Shown here: positions 44,535 to 54,231 of the stretch, piece after piece
Layout of the letters: each line of letters opens with the position of its first letter
How positions within the stretch are numbered: the stretch's first letter is position 1
From: Anaerolineae bacterium
Lineage (GTDB): Bacteria > Chloroflexota > Anaerolineae > Aggregatilineales > Aggregatilineaceae
Length of the DNA: 64,000 nucleotides
Assembly: GCA_018432315.1 (NCBI GenBank)
Contig: JAHDLB010000004.1
Coordinates: forward strand, 124,001 to 188,000
Reading direction: 5' to 3'
Translations under genes and position numbers: made by a program
The notes under the pieces: model-generated
Database searches by the model: none
Told to the model about the DNA's origin: nothing
Seen by the model: the letters and a program-made list of their open reading frames with translations, nothing else

Positions 44535-45149
44535 CTACGACCTGTCCGGCACAATCGCCCCCAACCGCTCGGCCACGGCTTCCACCGGCCAGGATTGCGC
44601 GCCGTCCAGCACGACCACCGGGGCCTCGGCCCCCGGCGCGAGCAGCCACTCGTCGTGGCACGCTTCGAGCTGCTGGAGATACGCGAGCGTGATGCCGCGC
44701 TCCTCGGGCCGCCCGCGCAGCCCCAACCGGCGGTAACACTCGTCCGCCGGGGTGCGCAGGTAGATGATCGCGTCCGGCGCGGGCACCACGCTCGACAGCC
44801 GGTCCCAGAAATGGCAGTACAACGCCCACTCGGTATCGTCCATCAGCCCCTGCTGGTGGAGCGACCGGGCGAATACGTGTCGGTCGCAGTAGATCGAGCG
44901 CTCGAACACGTGCACGGCCCGGTCGGACAGGCGGTCGAACATCTCCGCGCGGGTGACGAACGCGCCGATCTGCATGGTGAACGCCCAGCGCGGCGTGTCG
45001 CGGTAGAACCGTTCGAGCAGGTTGGCGGCAAAATCGGTTTGCCAGTGCGCGACCGGTTCGGGGATGAAATCAAATCTCTCGTCGGCAGCCAGGGCCTGGC
45101 CCAGCGTCGTCTTGCCGGCTGCGATGTTGCCTTCGAGTAAGACCAGCAT
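44535..45149 (-). CDS. Deoxynucleoside kinase (dGK/dAK family)
   Basis: A 204-residue P-loop kinase that phosphorylates deoxynucleosides for salvage. P-loop EGNIAAGKTTLGQAL at the start, and the family FERSIYCDRHVFA (Asp/Arg-Ser) motif in the middle. Lid region REERG-like near residues 145-152 (GRPEERGIT). It precedes the receiver-cyclase gene. Confidence 0.88.
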   Translation of the reverse strand: MLVLLEGNIAAGKTTLGQALAADERFDFIPEPVAHWQTDFAANLLERFYRDTPRWAFTMQIGAFVTRAEMFDRLSDRAVHVFERSIYCDRHVFARSLHQQGLMDDTEWALYCHFWDRLSSVVPAPDAIIYLRTPADECYRRLGLRGRPEERGITLAYLQQLEACHDEWLLAPGAEAPVVVLDGAQSWPVEAVAERLGAIVPDRS

Positions 45150-45174
45150 CGATCACACATCCTCCGGGCTGAAT

Positions 45175-45211
45175 CGATCACCGGTGAGGTACGAGCGCCC
45201 ACCGGTGATCG
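45175..45211. other. 12-bp inverted repeat between sdhB and the deoxynucleoside kinase gene
   Basis: CGATCACCGGTG (45175-45186) and CACCGGTGATCG (45200-45211) are perfect arms around a 13-base loop. No T run on either strand. It could end sdh transcription with help from Rho, stabilise the sdh 3' end, or bind a regulator. Confidence 0.55.
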
Positions 45212-45237
45212 CGGCCATGTGAATGGCAGAACGGTTG

Positions 45238-45963
<726 letters not shown>

Positions 45964-45985
45964 GGTTGTCCCTCTTCCGCCCCTT

Positions 45986-47785
45986 CTAATACACCCGTTC
46001 CTTCGGTTTGAAACGCTCGTCTTTTTCCGCCAGCGACAGGTCGACCGTCTTGTTGTGGTTCAGGCGCACCTCGCCATCCGGCGTCGGATAGGCCAGGGTG
46101 TGCACCATCCACTTTTCATCGTCGCGCTGGGGGAAATCGTCGCGCGAGTGGGCGCCGCGGCTCTCTTCGCGGGCCAGGGCGCTCACCGTAGTCACCTCGG
46201 CGATGTCGAGCAGGCAGCCCAGCTCCCACGCTTCGAGCAGGTCGCTGTTGAAGCGCTTGCCCCGGTCGTCGATCACCAGGTCGGTGCGATACTTCTCCTT
46301 CAGGCGGCGCACCGTGTCGAGGGCGGTCTGCATCCCCTCGGCGGTGCGAAAGACGCCGACGTGATCCATCATCACGTGCTGCATTTCAGCGCGAAGTTGG
46401 TAAGGTTTGGTCGACCCGCTGCTCTTGCGAATGCGCTCCAGCTCGGCCTCGACCTCACCCGCGGGGTTGTCCGGCAGCGGGGTGAAGTCCACGCCCTGGC
46501 AGTACTGGACCATGTGCTTGCCGGACAGCCGCCCGAAGACGATCAGGTCGGTCAGGCTGTTGGTGCCCAGGCGATTGGCGCCGTGCACGCTCACACACGC
46601 GCACTCACCGGCAGCGTACAGGCCCGGCACCGGCGTGCGATTCTCGTCGCTGATGGCCCGCCCGTCGAGATCGGTCGGGATGCCGCCCATGCCATAATGT
46701 GCCGTCGGCTGGACGGGCATCGGCTCCCTGACCGGGTCCACGCCCAGGTACGTCCGGCAGAAATCGAGAATGTCGGGCAGCTTCGCTTCGACGTCTTCGC
46801 CGGTGATGCGGCGGCTCTCGCCGGCCTCGGCCAGGTAGCGGTTGACCGTTTCGGGCGTCACGTCCAGGTGAACGTAGCGCTGGCCCTTGATGCCGCGCCC
46901 CTCCTGAATTTCGAGGTAAATCGCGCGCGAGATCACGTCGCGGCTCGCCAGGTCCTTGATGCTCGGCGCGTACCGTTCCATGAAGCGCTCGCCGCGGTCG
47001 TTGAGCAGCACGCCGCCCTCGCCGCGCACGCCCTCGGTGATCAGAATCCCCATCTTGTAAATGCCGGTCGGGTGGAACTGGAAGAACTCCATGTCCTGCA
47101 TAGGGACGCCCCGCCGGTAGGTGATCACGTTGCCGTCGCCGGTCAGCGAGTGGGCGTTGCTGGTGATCTCCCAGACCTTGCCCCAGCCGCCGGTGGCGAA
47201 CAGGACCGCCTTGCTGTGGAAGACGTGCAGCTCGCCATCGTCGATGTTGACGGCCACCACCCCGACCACCGTGTCACCGTTGCGGATCAGGTCGACCACG
47301 TGAAATTCGTTGAAGAACGTGACCTCGTTCTTGATGCACTGCTGGTAGAGCGTTTGCAGGATCATGTGGCCGGTGCGGTCGGCAGCGTGGCACGCCCGGC
47401 GAACCGGCTGGCCGCCAAAGCCGCTGGTGTGGCCGCCGAACCGGCGCTGCGAGATGCGCCCCTCCGGCGTGCGGTCGAACGGCAGGCCGAGATGCTCCAG
47501 CTCGATCACCGCCTCGATGGCGCCTTCGGCCAGGACCAGCGCGGCGTCCTGGTCGGCGAGATAATCGCCGCCCTTGACCGTGTCGAACGCGTGCCATTCG
47601 GGCCGGTCCTCTTCCAGGTTGCCCAGGGCAGCGCCGATGCCCCCTTGCGCCGTCCCGGTGTGGGAACGCGTCGGGTACAGCTTGCTAATGACGGCGGTCT
47701 TCACCCCCCGCGAGGCATACAACGCCGCCATCAGCCCGGCTCCACCCGCGCCGACAATCAGTGCTTCGTACTGGTGTGTTTGCAT
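45986..47785 (-). CDS. sdhA: Succinate dehydrogenase flavoprotein subunit
   Basis: A 599-residue catalytic subunit oxidising succinate to fumarate. FAD-binding [11 protein letters not shown] (from residue 12), covalent-FAD His42 in [17 protein letters not shown], and HRLGTNS-like [19 protein letters not shown] at 47785 has GAGGG upstream; a longer in-frame start would add 27 non-conserved residues. It starts 14 bases past the SdhCD stop. Confidence 0.96.
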   Translation of the reverse strand: MQTHQYEALIVGAGGAGLMAALYASRGVKTAVISKLYPTRSHTGTAQGGIGAALGNLEEDRPEWHAFDTVKGGDYLADQDAALVLAEGAIEAVIELEHLGLPFDRTPEGRISQRRFGGHTSGFGGQPVRRACHAADRTGHMILQTLYQQCIKNEVTFFNEFHVVDLIRNGDTVVGVVAVNIDDGELHVFHSKAVLFATGGWGKVWEITSNAHSLTGDGNVITYRRGVPMQDMEFFQFHPTGIYKMGILITEGVRGEGGVLLNDRGERFMERYAPSIKDLASRDVISRAIYLEIQEGRGIKGQRYVHLDVTPETVNRYLAEAGESRRITGEDVEAKLPDILDFCRTYLGVDPVREPMPVQPTAHYGMGGIPTDLDGRAISDENRTPVPGLYAAGECACVSVHGANRLGTNSLTDLIVFGRLSGKHMVQYCQGVDFTPLPDNPAGEVEAELERIRKSSGSTKPYQLRAEMQHVMMDHVGVFRTAEGMQTALDTVRRLKEKYRTDLVIDDRGKRFNSDLLEAWELGCLLDIAEVTTVSALAREESRGAHSRDDFPQRDDEKWMVHTLAYPTPDGEVRLNHNKTVDLSLAEKDERFKPKERVY

Positions 47786-47799
47786 AGTGTCCCTCAAAC

Positions 47800-48786
47800 C
47801 TAATGTAAGACGATATCTTCGGCGATCTCGTAAGCTGTTTCGTCTACGCCCGCCAGCAAAGCCCACGCGCCCACCACGATCAGCGCCACCGCTCCAAAGA
47901 CAATCGCCCAGTTGAGCGCTCGGTTGACCAACGGCGGATGAGCGTAGTCATTGACCACGTAGCGCAGGCCGTTGAACCCGTGCAAGACCACCAGGGCCAG
48001 CAGCAGGCCGTCGTACACGCGCCAGATGGCGACCCCCGCCAGCAGCATATTCCACCGCGCGCCGACGAATTCCACCGCGTGCCCGGACTCGTTGACGATG
48101 TCGGTGCCCACCACCTGGATGCCCGCGCCGGTGATGTCGAACACGCCCTGGATGACGTGCATCATCGCCAGGTGGCCGAACACCAGCGGCAGGATGAGCA
48201 CGCCCGACAGCCGCATGAACGACCACAGCGTGGCCTCCGCCCGGCTCGGCAGGTTGAAGCCGGAACGGCTGCGCGAGATGACGCCGTACAGCGCCGAGAG
48301 CACCAGCGCCGCGACGATGATCGCGATGAAGCCCAGCAGGAACTTGGACTGCATCTCGACGATGCTGCTGAACGAGGCCAGCTCCGGATCGTCTTCGTAG
48401 AACTCGAGCACGTGGTTGAGCATGATCGCGAAGACGGGGATCAGCGTGATGGCCGTGGTCGCGAACACGATGTTCGCCGCCCGCTGCTGGTGCTTCCACC
48501 ATTCCGGCTTATAGTCGAACAGGATGATGCGCAGCCCATTGTAGGCGTGGTACACCACGCACGCGATCAGGATGAATTCACCGATCGTGAACAGCGGGCT
48601 CTGGTACTGGTCGATTGCCTCGGCGTACAGGTCCGGAGCAAAGGCCGCCCACGACGTATCGATGACGTGAAGAATCAGGAACAGAAGCGTACCGAGGCCG
48701 GAGACACGGTGAAGCACCCAGCTCCATTGTCCGATCTTGCCCCGGTACCTGAGCGTTTCAGTAACCGTGGTGACCAAAGTTGTCAT
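47800..48786 (-). CDS. Fused SdhC-SdhD membrane anchor of succinate dehydrogenase
   Basis: A 328-residue protein with about seven membrane helices. The N-terminal half looks like SdhC ([20 protein letters not shown], then [17 protein letters not shown]). The C-terminal half repeats the pattern as SdhD ([22 protein letters not shown], then [13 protein letters not shown]). Paired His residues could bind haem b and quinone. A fourth helix (about 155-178) joins the halves. It replaces separate sdhC and sdhD genes at the head of the sdh operon. The ATG at 48786 follows GGAGG. Confidence 0.85.
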   Translation of the reverse strand: MTTLVTTVTETLRYRGKIGQWSWVLHRVSGLGTLLFLILHVIDTSWAAFAPDLYAEAIDQYQSPLFTIGEFILIACVVYHAYNGLRIILFDYKPEWWKHQQRAANIVFATTAITLIPVFAIMLNHVLEFYEDDPELASFSSIVEMQSKFLLGFIAIIVAALVLSALYGVISRSRSGFNLPSRAEATLWSFMRLSGVLILPLVFGHLAMMHVIQGVFDITGAGIQVVGTDIVNESGHAVEFVGARWNMLLAGVAIWRVYDGLLLALVVLHGFNGLRYVVNDYAHPPLVNRALNWAIVFGAVALIVVGAWALLAGVDETAYEIAEDIVLH

Positions 48787-49155
48787 AACGCAATTGCCTC
48801 CGCACAAAAATTAGGGTGAAGCAGTCCTATGCCAGTGCCGGTCACAATCTATGATACGCGGACTTTTTCGATGTCGCCATTGAAACAGCACGGTGACAGG
48901 GCGGTAGCACGGCGCCGGTCCGCGTGGGGATCGCCGGCACGATCCCCCAAAATGGTTTGTAGCCAAAATAATCACCTGATATACTCTACCACAGAAAAGA
49001 TGCCATGTCTGTCCGGTCAGCACGTACCTGGGGCTACGACCGAATACTACCCGACAACATGCTGTTCCCCACCCACAGCGTGGCGTCCGTTGCAGCCTGC
49101 CAGTGGCGGCACACCCATTTACCTGACTTTCGCTTTTTGAGGAGCACAATACACG
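48787..49155. other. 369-base divergent intergenic region (sdh / citrate synthase)
   Basis: Holds promoters for the TCA-cycle genes in both directions. The plus-strand promoter is annotated separately. The distance from the -10 box to the citrate synthase start is about 170 bases, so a long 5' leader is likely. No known riboswitch was recognised. Confidence 0.5.
48957..48985 (+). promoter_or_regulatory. Candidate sigma-70-type promoter for citrate synthase
   Basis: TTGTAG, a 17-base spacer, then TATACT. The spacing is ideal and the -10 matches five of six bases. It lies about 170 bases before the gene. Confidence 0.55.
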
Positions 49156-50307
49156 ATGGCAGAAGGTGAACAGAAAAAAGGCTTGGAAGGGATCGTCATT
49201 GCCGATACGCGCCTGAGCAAAGTCTTTGGCGATGTCGGCAAGCTGATCTACAGCGGTTACGAGATTCGGGACCTGGCGAACAACGCCTCGTTCGAAGAAG
49301 TGGTCTTCCTGTTGTGGTACGGCGCGCTGCCGACACAGACGCAGCTCACGCGCTTCCGCGAGACGCTCATCAGCGAGATGACTCTCCCCGCGCCGGTCCT
49401 GACGGCGATGAAGTCGTATCCCAGCAACGCGCACCCGATGGCGGTGCTCCGCACGGCAGTCTCCGGGCTGGGCCTGTACGACGCCGCCGCCGAAGACAAC
49501 AGCCAGGACGCGAACTTCCGCAAGGCGATGCACCTCACCGCGAAGATCCCGACGATCATCGCGGCGTGGGCGCGCATCCGCAACGGGAAAGAGCCGGTCG
49601 CCCCGCGTGAGGACCTGGGGCTGGCGGCGAATTTCCTCTACATGCTGCGCGGCCACGATCCGGAACAGGTTGAGGTCGACGCCGTCAACGTCTACCTGGT
49701 GCTGCTAGCCGATCACGGCATGAACGCCAGCACGTTCACCAGCCGCGTGGTGACCAGCACCGACGGCGATATGTACAGCGCCGTGACCGCGGCCATCGGC
49801 TCGCTGAAAGGCCCCAAGCACGGCGGCGCCAACGAGGCGGCGATGCGCATGTTCCGCGAGGTGAGCAAGGCCGGCAGCGTGGAGGAATGGTTCAAGCGCG
49901 AAGTGAAAGAACATGGCCGCCGCATCATGGGCATCGGCCACCGCGTCTACAAGGCGCCCGATCCGCGCGCCGAGATCCTCAAGGAACACGCTCACGCCCT
50001 GTGCGCCCAAAAGGAGAAATGCGGCCTGCTAGACGTGGCCGACCAGCTCGCCGAGCTGGCCTCCCAGGACGCGTATTTCATCGAGCGCAAGCTGTTCCCC
50101 AACGTGGACTACTACAGCGCGATCGTGCTGGACGCCATCGGCATCGAAACGGACATGATGACGCCGCTCTTCGCCATGTCGCGCATCGCAGGCTGGACCG
50201 CCCACATCATCGAGCAGTGGGCCGACAACCGGCTGATCCGCCCGCGCGGCAACTACGTTGGCCCGACGGACGTCAAGTGGGTTCCGCTGGAGGAACGCGT
50301 CGACTGA
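49156..50307 (+). CDS. gltA: Citrate synthase
   Basis: A 383-residue citrate synthase condensing acetyl-CoA and oxaloacetate. Catalytic His residues in LKGPKHGGANEA and MGIGHRVYK, and an acidic residue in the C-terminal domain near the TDMMTPLFAMSR stretch. Length matches the shorter, type I-like bacterial form. It is divergent from the sdh operon and ends with its own terminator. A 2-methylcitrate synthase role cannot be excluded from sequence alone. Confidence 0.93.
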   Translation: MAEGEQKKGLEGIVIADTRLSKVFGDVGKLIYSGYEIRDLANNASFEEVVFLLWYGALPTQTQLTRFRETLISEMTLPAPVLTAMKSYPSNAHPMAVLRTAVSGLGLYDAAAEDNSQDANFRKAMHLTAKIPTIIAAWARIRNGKEPVAPREDLGLAANFLYMLRGHDPEQVEVDAVNVYLVLLADHGMNASTFTSRVVTSTDGDMYSAVTAAIGSLKGPKHGGANEAAMRMFREVSKAGSVEEWFKREVKEHGRRIMGIGHRVYKAPDPRAEILKEHAHALCAQKEKCGLLDVADQLAELASQDAYFIERKLFPNVDYYSAIVLDAIGIETDMMTPLFAMSRIAGWTAHIIEQWADNRLIRPRGNYVGPTDVKWVPLEERVD

Positions 50308-50330
50308 GCCGCCCCGATCGGACTCATACG

Positions 50331-50370
50331 GTGCCGGGCTGCCTGCACGGTCCGGCACTGTTTTGTTTGT
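50331..50370 (+). terminator. Rho-independent terminator after citrate synthase
   Basis: GTGCCGG (50331-50337) pairs with CCGGCAC (50352-50358), followed by TGTTTTGTTTGT. Confidence 0.8.
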
Positions 50371-50410
50371 ATTGTGACACTCGTTCACCAGGCACGACGA
50401 TGAGCAGCGT

Positions 50411-51238
50411 ATGGCAGCCAAAAACCTGACGATCTCGCTGGCGGAGGCCGCGGCCCTGGTCCAGCCGGGGCAAACCCTGGCCCTGGGCGGCAACATGCTC
50501 TACCGGCGGCCCGTCGCGTTCGTCGCGGAGCTGCTGCGCCGGCCCGCGCCCCCCACCGATCTCACCCTGTTGTGTTTCACCGCCGCGTTCGAATCCGATC
50601 TGCTGGTCGGCGCCGGGTGCGTCGCCCGCACGCGTACCTGCTACTTCGGGCTGGAGGCGTTCGGGTTCGCGCCGATGTTCACCCAGGCGGCCAACGCCGG
50701 GGCGCTCCGGGTCATCGAGGAGACGGAAGCCAGCCTGGCGCTGGGCATCCGCGCGCAGATGAGCGGCCTGGGCTTCATGCCGTCGCGCGCCTGGCTGGGC
50801 ACGGACCTGTTGGCGCTGCGCCCGGACGTCAAGACGATCGCCGATCCCTACACCGGCGAGACGCTGGTCGCCTTCCCGGCGATTCCGTGTGACGTGGCCG
50901 TGATTCACGCCCTGGTCGCCGACCGGACCGGCAACGCCCGGCTCAACAAAAACCTGGGCATCGACCCGGAGCTGGCGGTCATCGCTCCCCAGGTGATCGT
51001 CACCGCCGAGGCGATCGTCGACCGGCTGACGGACGACGTGCAGATTCCTGGCGCGCTGGTCACCGCCGTGGCCCCTGCGCCGCGCGGCGCGTGGCCGACC
51101 TCGTGTTACCCGCTGTATCCGGTCGCCGGGGGCGAGATTTTGGACTATATTGAAGCGTGTGACAACGGCGCGTTTCCGGCCTACGTGCAGCGATTCACCG
51201 GCCAGGGCAACGCCGGGGAGCTCTCATCGGATTATTAG
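50411..51238 (+). CDS. CoA-transferase family subunit A
   Basis: A 275-residue class I CoA-transferase-like alpha subunit (glutaconate CoA-transferase/IpdA type): LAEAAALVQPGQTLALGGN at the start, a CYFGLEAFGFAPMF segment with a Glu, SGLGFMPSRAWLGTDLL and PCDVAVIHALVADRTGNARL. Its partner B subunit is 2.1 kb away at 53368, past two protease genes. In glutaconate CoA-transferases the catalytic Glu sits in B; here B lacks it (see that entry), so the pair may be a hydrolase such as IpdAB rather than a transferase. Confidence 0.8.
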   Translation: MAAKNLTISLAEAAALVQPGQTLALGGNMLYRRPVAFVAELLRRPAPPTDLTLLCFTAAFESDLLVGAGCVARTRTCYFGLEAFGFAPMFTQAANAGALRVIEETEASLALGIRAQMSGLGFMPSRAWLGTDLLALRPDVKTIADPYTGETLVAFPAIPCDVAVIHALVADRTGNARLNKNLGIDPELAVIAPQVIVTAEAIVDRLTDDVQIPGALVTAVAPAPRGAWPTSCYPLYPVAGGEILDYIEACDNGAFPAYVQRFTGQGNAGELSSDY

Positions 51239-51305
51239 CCGGTTGGCGCCGGTTCGCGCTTATAATCTACTCAAGACCGCAAGCGGGTTCACGGAGTTAT
51301 GACCC

Positions 51306-52559
51306 ATGCAAAACCGGACGAGAATGTATTGGAAGTGGTTGACGGCCAGCTTCGCGCTGACCCTGATCGTCGCAGTGTTCACCGGCGGCTACCTGCTGGG
51401 CACGCACGCCCCGCGCCCTTCGGTCCGCGCGCAAGGCAACCAGCCGCCCGATACCGAGGCGCTTTTCGAGCCGTTCTGGGAAACCTGGACCCTGCTGCAC
51501 GAGAATTACGTCGACCCGCTGGACGACGAGGACCTGATGGAAAGCGCCCTGCGCGGCATGATCCAGTCGCTGGGCGATCCGAACACCGATTACATGGACC
51601 CCGAGACGTTCACCCGCGTCAACGAGAGCATGAGCGGCGAGTACGAGGGGATCGGGGCGTCGGTCCGCAAGAATGAGGACACGGGCGGCCTGGAGCTGGT
51701 CTCGATCTTCGACGGTTCACCGGCCCAGGCGGCGGGGCTGCGGCCCGGCGACCAGATCATCGAGGTGGACGGCGACAACGTGACGGACCTGTTGCAAGAG
51801 GAGATCATCGCCCTGGTGCGCGGCCCCGCGGGCACGGCGGTCACGCTGGGCATTCTGCGCGCCGACGAGCCGGACCTGCTGCAGATCGACGTGACGCGCG
51901 ACCGCATCTCGGTGTCGACGGTCGCCCAGCGCGTGCTGGACGGCGAGATCGGGTACATCCGGCTGAGCCAGTTCGACTTCGAAACCGGCGGGCTGATGCG
52001 CGAAGCGCTCGAAGAGATGGACGTCGAGAGTCTCAACGGGCTGATCCTGGACGTGCGCGGCGATCCGGGCGGGTATCTCACCACGGCGATCGACGTCGCC
52101 AGCGCCTTCATCGACGAGGGCGCCGTCGTGATCGAGCGCTCGCCGGATAGCGAGTTCACGCACATGGCGCGCGGCGATGCCGTGGCGCCGGACGTGCCGA
52201 TGGTGGTGCTCGTCGACCAGGGCAGCGCCAGCGCGTCCGAGCTGATCGCCGGGGCGCTCCAGGATCACGAGCGGGCGACCATCGTCGGGATGCCCACCTT
52301 CGGCAAGGGGTCGGTCCAGACCTGGCGCGAGCTGTCCAACGGCGGCGGCGTGCGGATCACGATCTCGCGCTGGTATACGCCCGACGGCCATTCGGTGAGC
52401 GAGGTCGGGATCACGCCCGACATCGAAGTGCCGTTCGACGTGGACGCGGCGCTGGAAGGCGTTGACAACCAGTTGGAAGCTGCCATCGCCATCCTGAATG
52501 GCACCTACGAGCCGAACACCGTCCTCGAGCGCCAGTCGGTCGAGCCGGCGCTGCCGTGA
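51306..52559 (+). CDS. S41 family C-terminal processing protease (CtpA-type)
   Basis: A 417-residue exported or membrane-anchored protease: N-terminal signal helix (residues 11-30), PDZ domain (about 118-195, with SPAQAAGLRPGDQIIEVDGD), then the S41 core. The catalytic Ser is in VDQGSASASELIAG and the Lys in FGKGSVQTWREL. It trims C-termini of proteins outside the membrane. A TATAAT at 51261-51266 upstream is a possible -10 box. Confidence 0.92.
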   Translation: MQNRTRMYWKWLTASFALTLIVAVFTGGYLLGTHAPRPSVRAQGNQPPDTEALFEPFWETWTLLHENYVDPLDDEDLMESALRGMIQSLGDPNTDYMDPETFTRVNESMSGEYEGIGASVRKNEDTGGLELVSIFDGSPAQAAGLRPGDQIIEVDGDNVTDLLQEEIIALVRGPAGTAVTLGILRADEPDLLQIDVTRDRISVSTVAQRVLDGEIGYIRLSQFDFETGGLMREALEEMDVESLNGLILDVRGDPGGYLTTAIDVASAFIDEGAVVIERSPDSEFTHMARGDAVAPDVPMVVLVDQGSASASELIAGALQDHERATIVGMPTFGKGSVQTWRELSNGGGVRITISRWYTPDGHSVSEVGITPDIEVPFDVDAALEGVDNQLEAAIAILNGTYEPNTVLERQSVEPALP

Positions 52560-52666
52560 GGGAATTTCTATCGCGTTTTTTACGGGCGGTCTGATGCCGT
52601 TCTAACCGGCCCAGCGTATAGTACAGCAAGTCAACCTGTGCAACGAATACTCTCACGGAGGGTAAG

Positions 52667-53362
52667 ATGTTCTTCGACCCCAACTATCTCATATTCGTGA
52701 TGCTGCCGACCCTGATCATCACCGGGCTGGCGCAGATGTGGGTCAAAGGGGCATACCAGAAATGGAGCCGGATCCCGAACAGCCGCGGGGTCAACGGCCA
52801 GCAGGCCGCCCAGACGATTATTCGCAGCGGCTCGATCCAGCCGGTCCGCCTGGAAGTGACCGGCGGCAACCTGACCGACCACTACGATCCCACGCAGCAG
52901 GTCGTCCGGCTGTCGCAGGGCGTCGCCATGCAGCCGTCGGTGGCGGCGATGGCGATCACTGCGCACGAGCTCGGCCACGTCCAGCAGGATCAGCAGAACA
53001 GCGCCCTGATGAGCGTGCGCGCCCTGCTGATCCCCAGCGCGCGGCTCGGCCCGTCGGTCGGCATCACGCTGATCATCCTGGGCCTGATCATGAACCTGAC
53101 CGGGCTGGCGACGATTGGCCTGGTCCTGTTCGCGGGCGCGACCCTGTTCACGCTGGTCACGCTGCCCGTCGAGCTGGACGCCAGCCGCCGCGCGATGAAG
53201 ATGCTCCGCGAGTCCGGCCTGATCGCCGACAGCCAGGATGCCGACGGCGCGCAGGCGGTGCTGCGGGCGGCGGCGTTCACCTACGTGGCCGCCGTGGCGA
53301 CCTCGCTGCTGACGCTGATGTATTACGCCATGCTCGTCTTCGGCGGCAGCCGCCGCGATTGA
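52667..53362 (+). CDS. YugP-type membrane zinc metallopeptidase
   Basis: A 231-residue protein of the YugP/Zn-peptidase_2 family: N-terminal membrane helix, zinc motif AMAITAHELGHVQQ (HExxH-like HELGH), and two further hydrophobic stretches (VGITLIILGLIMNLTGLATI and the C-terminal helix). The extra acidic zinc ligand is probably in LPVELDASRRAM. Physiological substrate unknown. It is followed within 5 bases by the CoA-transferase B gene. Confidence 0.88.
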   Translation: MFFDPNYLIFVMLPTLIITGLAQMWVKGAYQKWSRIPNSRGVNGQQAAQTIIRSGSIQPVRLEVTGGNLTDHYDPTQQVVRLSQGVAMQPSVAAMAITAHELGHVQQDQQNSALMSVRALLIPSARLGPSVGITLIILGLIMNLTGLATIGLVLFAGATLFTLVTLPVELDASRRAMKMLRESGLIADSQDADGAQAVLRAAAFTYVAAVATSLLTLMYYAMLVFGGSRRD

Positions 53363-53367
53363 TCCGC

Positions 53368-54231
53368 ATGATGGCAGACACCGGCCAGCCCGCCGCCGAC
53401 TACACCATCGACGAGCTGATCGCCGTGTGCATTGCGCGGCAGGTCCGCGACGGTGATCACCTGGCGCACGGCCTCGCGACGCCGCTGGTGGCGGCGGGGT
53501 ACATCCTGGCCCAGCGCACCCACGCCCCCAACGCCTACTTCGCCTCGGCGGTCGGCCAGGGCGTGGTGTACGACTGGGCGCCGTTGGGCGTGGCCCGCGT
53601 CGAGGCGCTGTGGCTGGGCAAGGCGCTGGCGAACGCCAGCTTCGTGACGCTGGTCGCGGATATACTGCACACGCTGGCGCCCAAAGAGTTCTTCCGCCCC
53701 GCCCAGGTGGACCCCCACGGCAATTTCAACAACATCGCCATCGGGCGCGACTACGCCGCGCCGCGGCTGCGCCTGCCGGGCAGCGGCGGCATTCCCGATG
53801 TGTCGGTCGAATCCAGCCAGATGTATATGTACGTGCCGCGCCACTCGCGGGCCGTATTCGTGCCCCGGCTGGACTTCCTCAGCGGCATGGGGTACCACCC
53901 GGCGCGACAGCGCGGCAGCGGACCGGTCTACCTGATCAGCGACCTGGGCCAGTTCGATTGGGCCGATGGGACGATGCGCCTGACGACGATTCACGCGGGG
54001 GTGACGGTGGAACGGGTCCAGGCCAAGACCGGCTTCCCGCTGGCGATCGCGCCCGACCTGCACGAGACGCCGCCGCCCACCCAGGAGCAGGTCCGGCTGC
54101 TGCGCGACGAGATCGACCCGCTGGGCGTGCGCCGGCTGGAAACGCTGGCCGGTTCGGCGCGGCGCGATCACCTGCGCGCGATCCTGGCGAGCGAAGGCGT
54201 GCTCGGCCCGGAATCCCCCCCTCAGCCCTGA
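53368..54231 (+). CDS. CoA-transferase family subunit B, catalytic Glu replaced
   Basis: A 287-residue class I CoA-transferase beta-subunit homologue, resembling glutaconate CoA-transferase B: YTIDELIAVCIARQVRDGDH at residues 12-31, QVDPHGNFNNIAIG and PGSGGIPDVSVESS. The motif that normally holds the catalytic Glu (an E-S-G turn after APDxxxxxV) reads S60-A61-V-G63, so the Glu aligns with Ala61. It lies 5 bases past the zinc-protease gene and overlaps the convergent kinase by 10 bases. Confidence 0.78.
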   Translation: MMADTGQPAADYTIDELIAVCIARQVRDGDHLAHGLATPLVAAGYILAQRTHAPNAYFASAVGQGVVYDWAPLGVARVEALWLGKALANASFVTLVADILHTLAPKEFFRPAQVDPHGNFNNIAIGRDYAAPRLRLPGSGGIPDVSVESSQMYMYVPRHSRAVFVPRLDFLSGMGYHPARQRGSGPVYLISDLGQFDWADGTMRLTTIHAGVTVERVQAKTGFPLAIAPDLHETPPPTQEQVRLLRDEIDPLGVRRLETLAGSARRDHLRAILASEGVLGPESPPQP

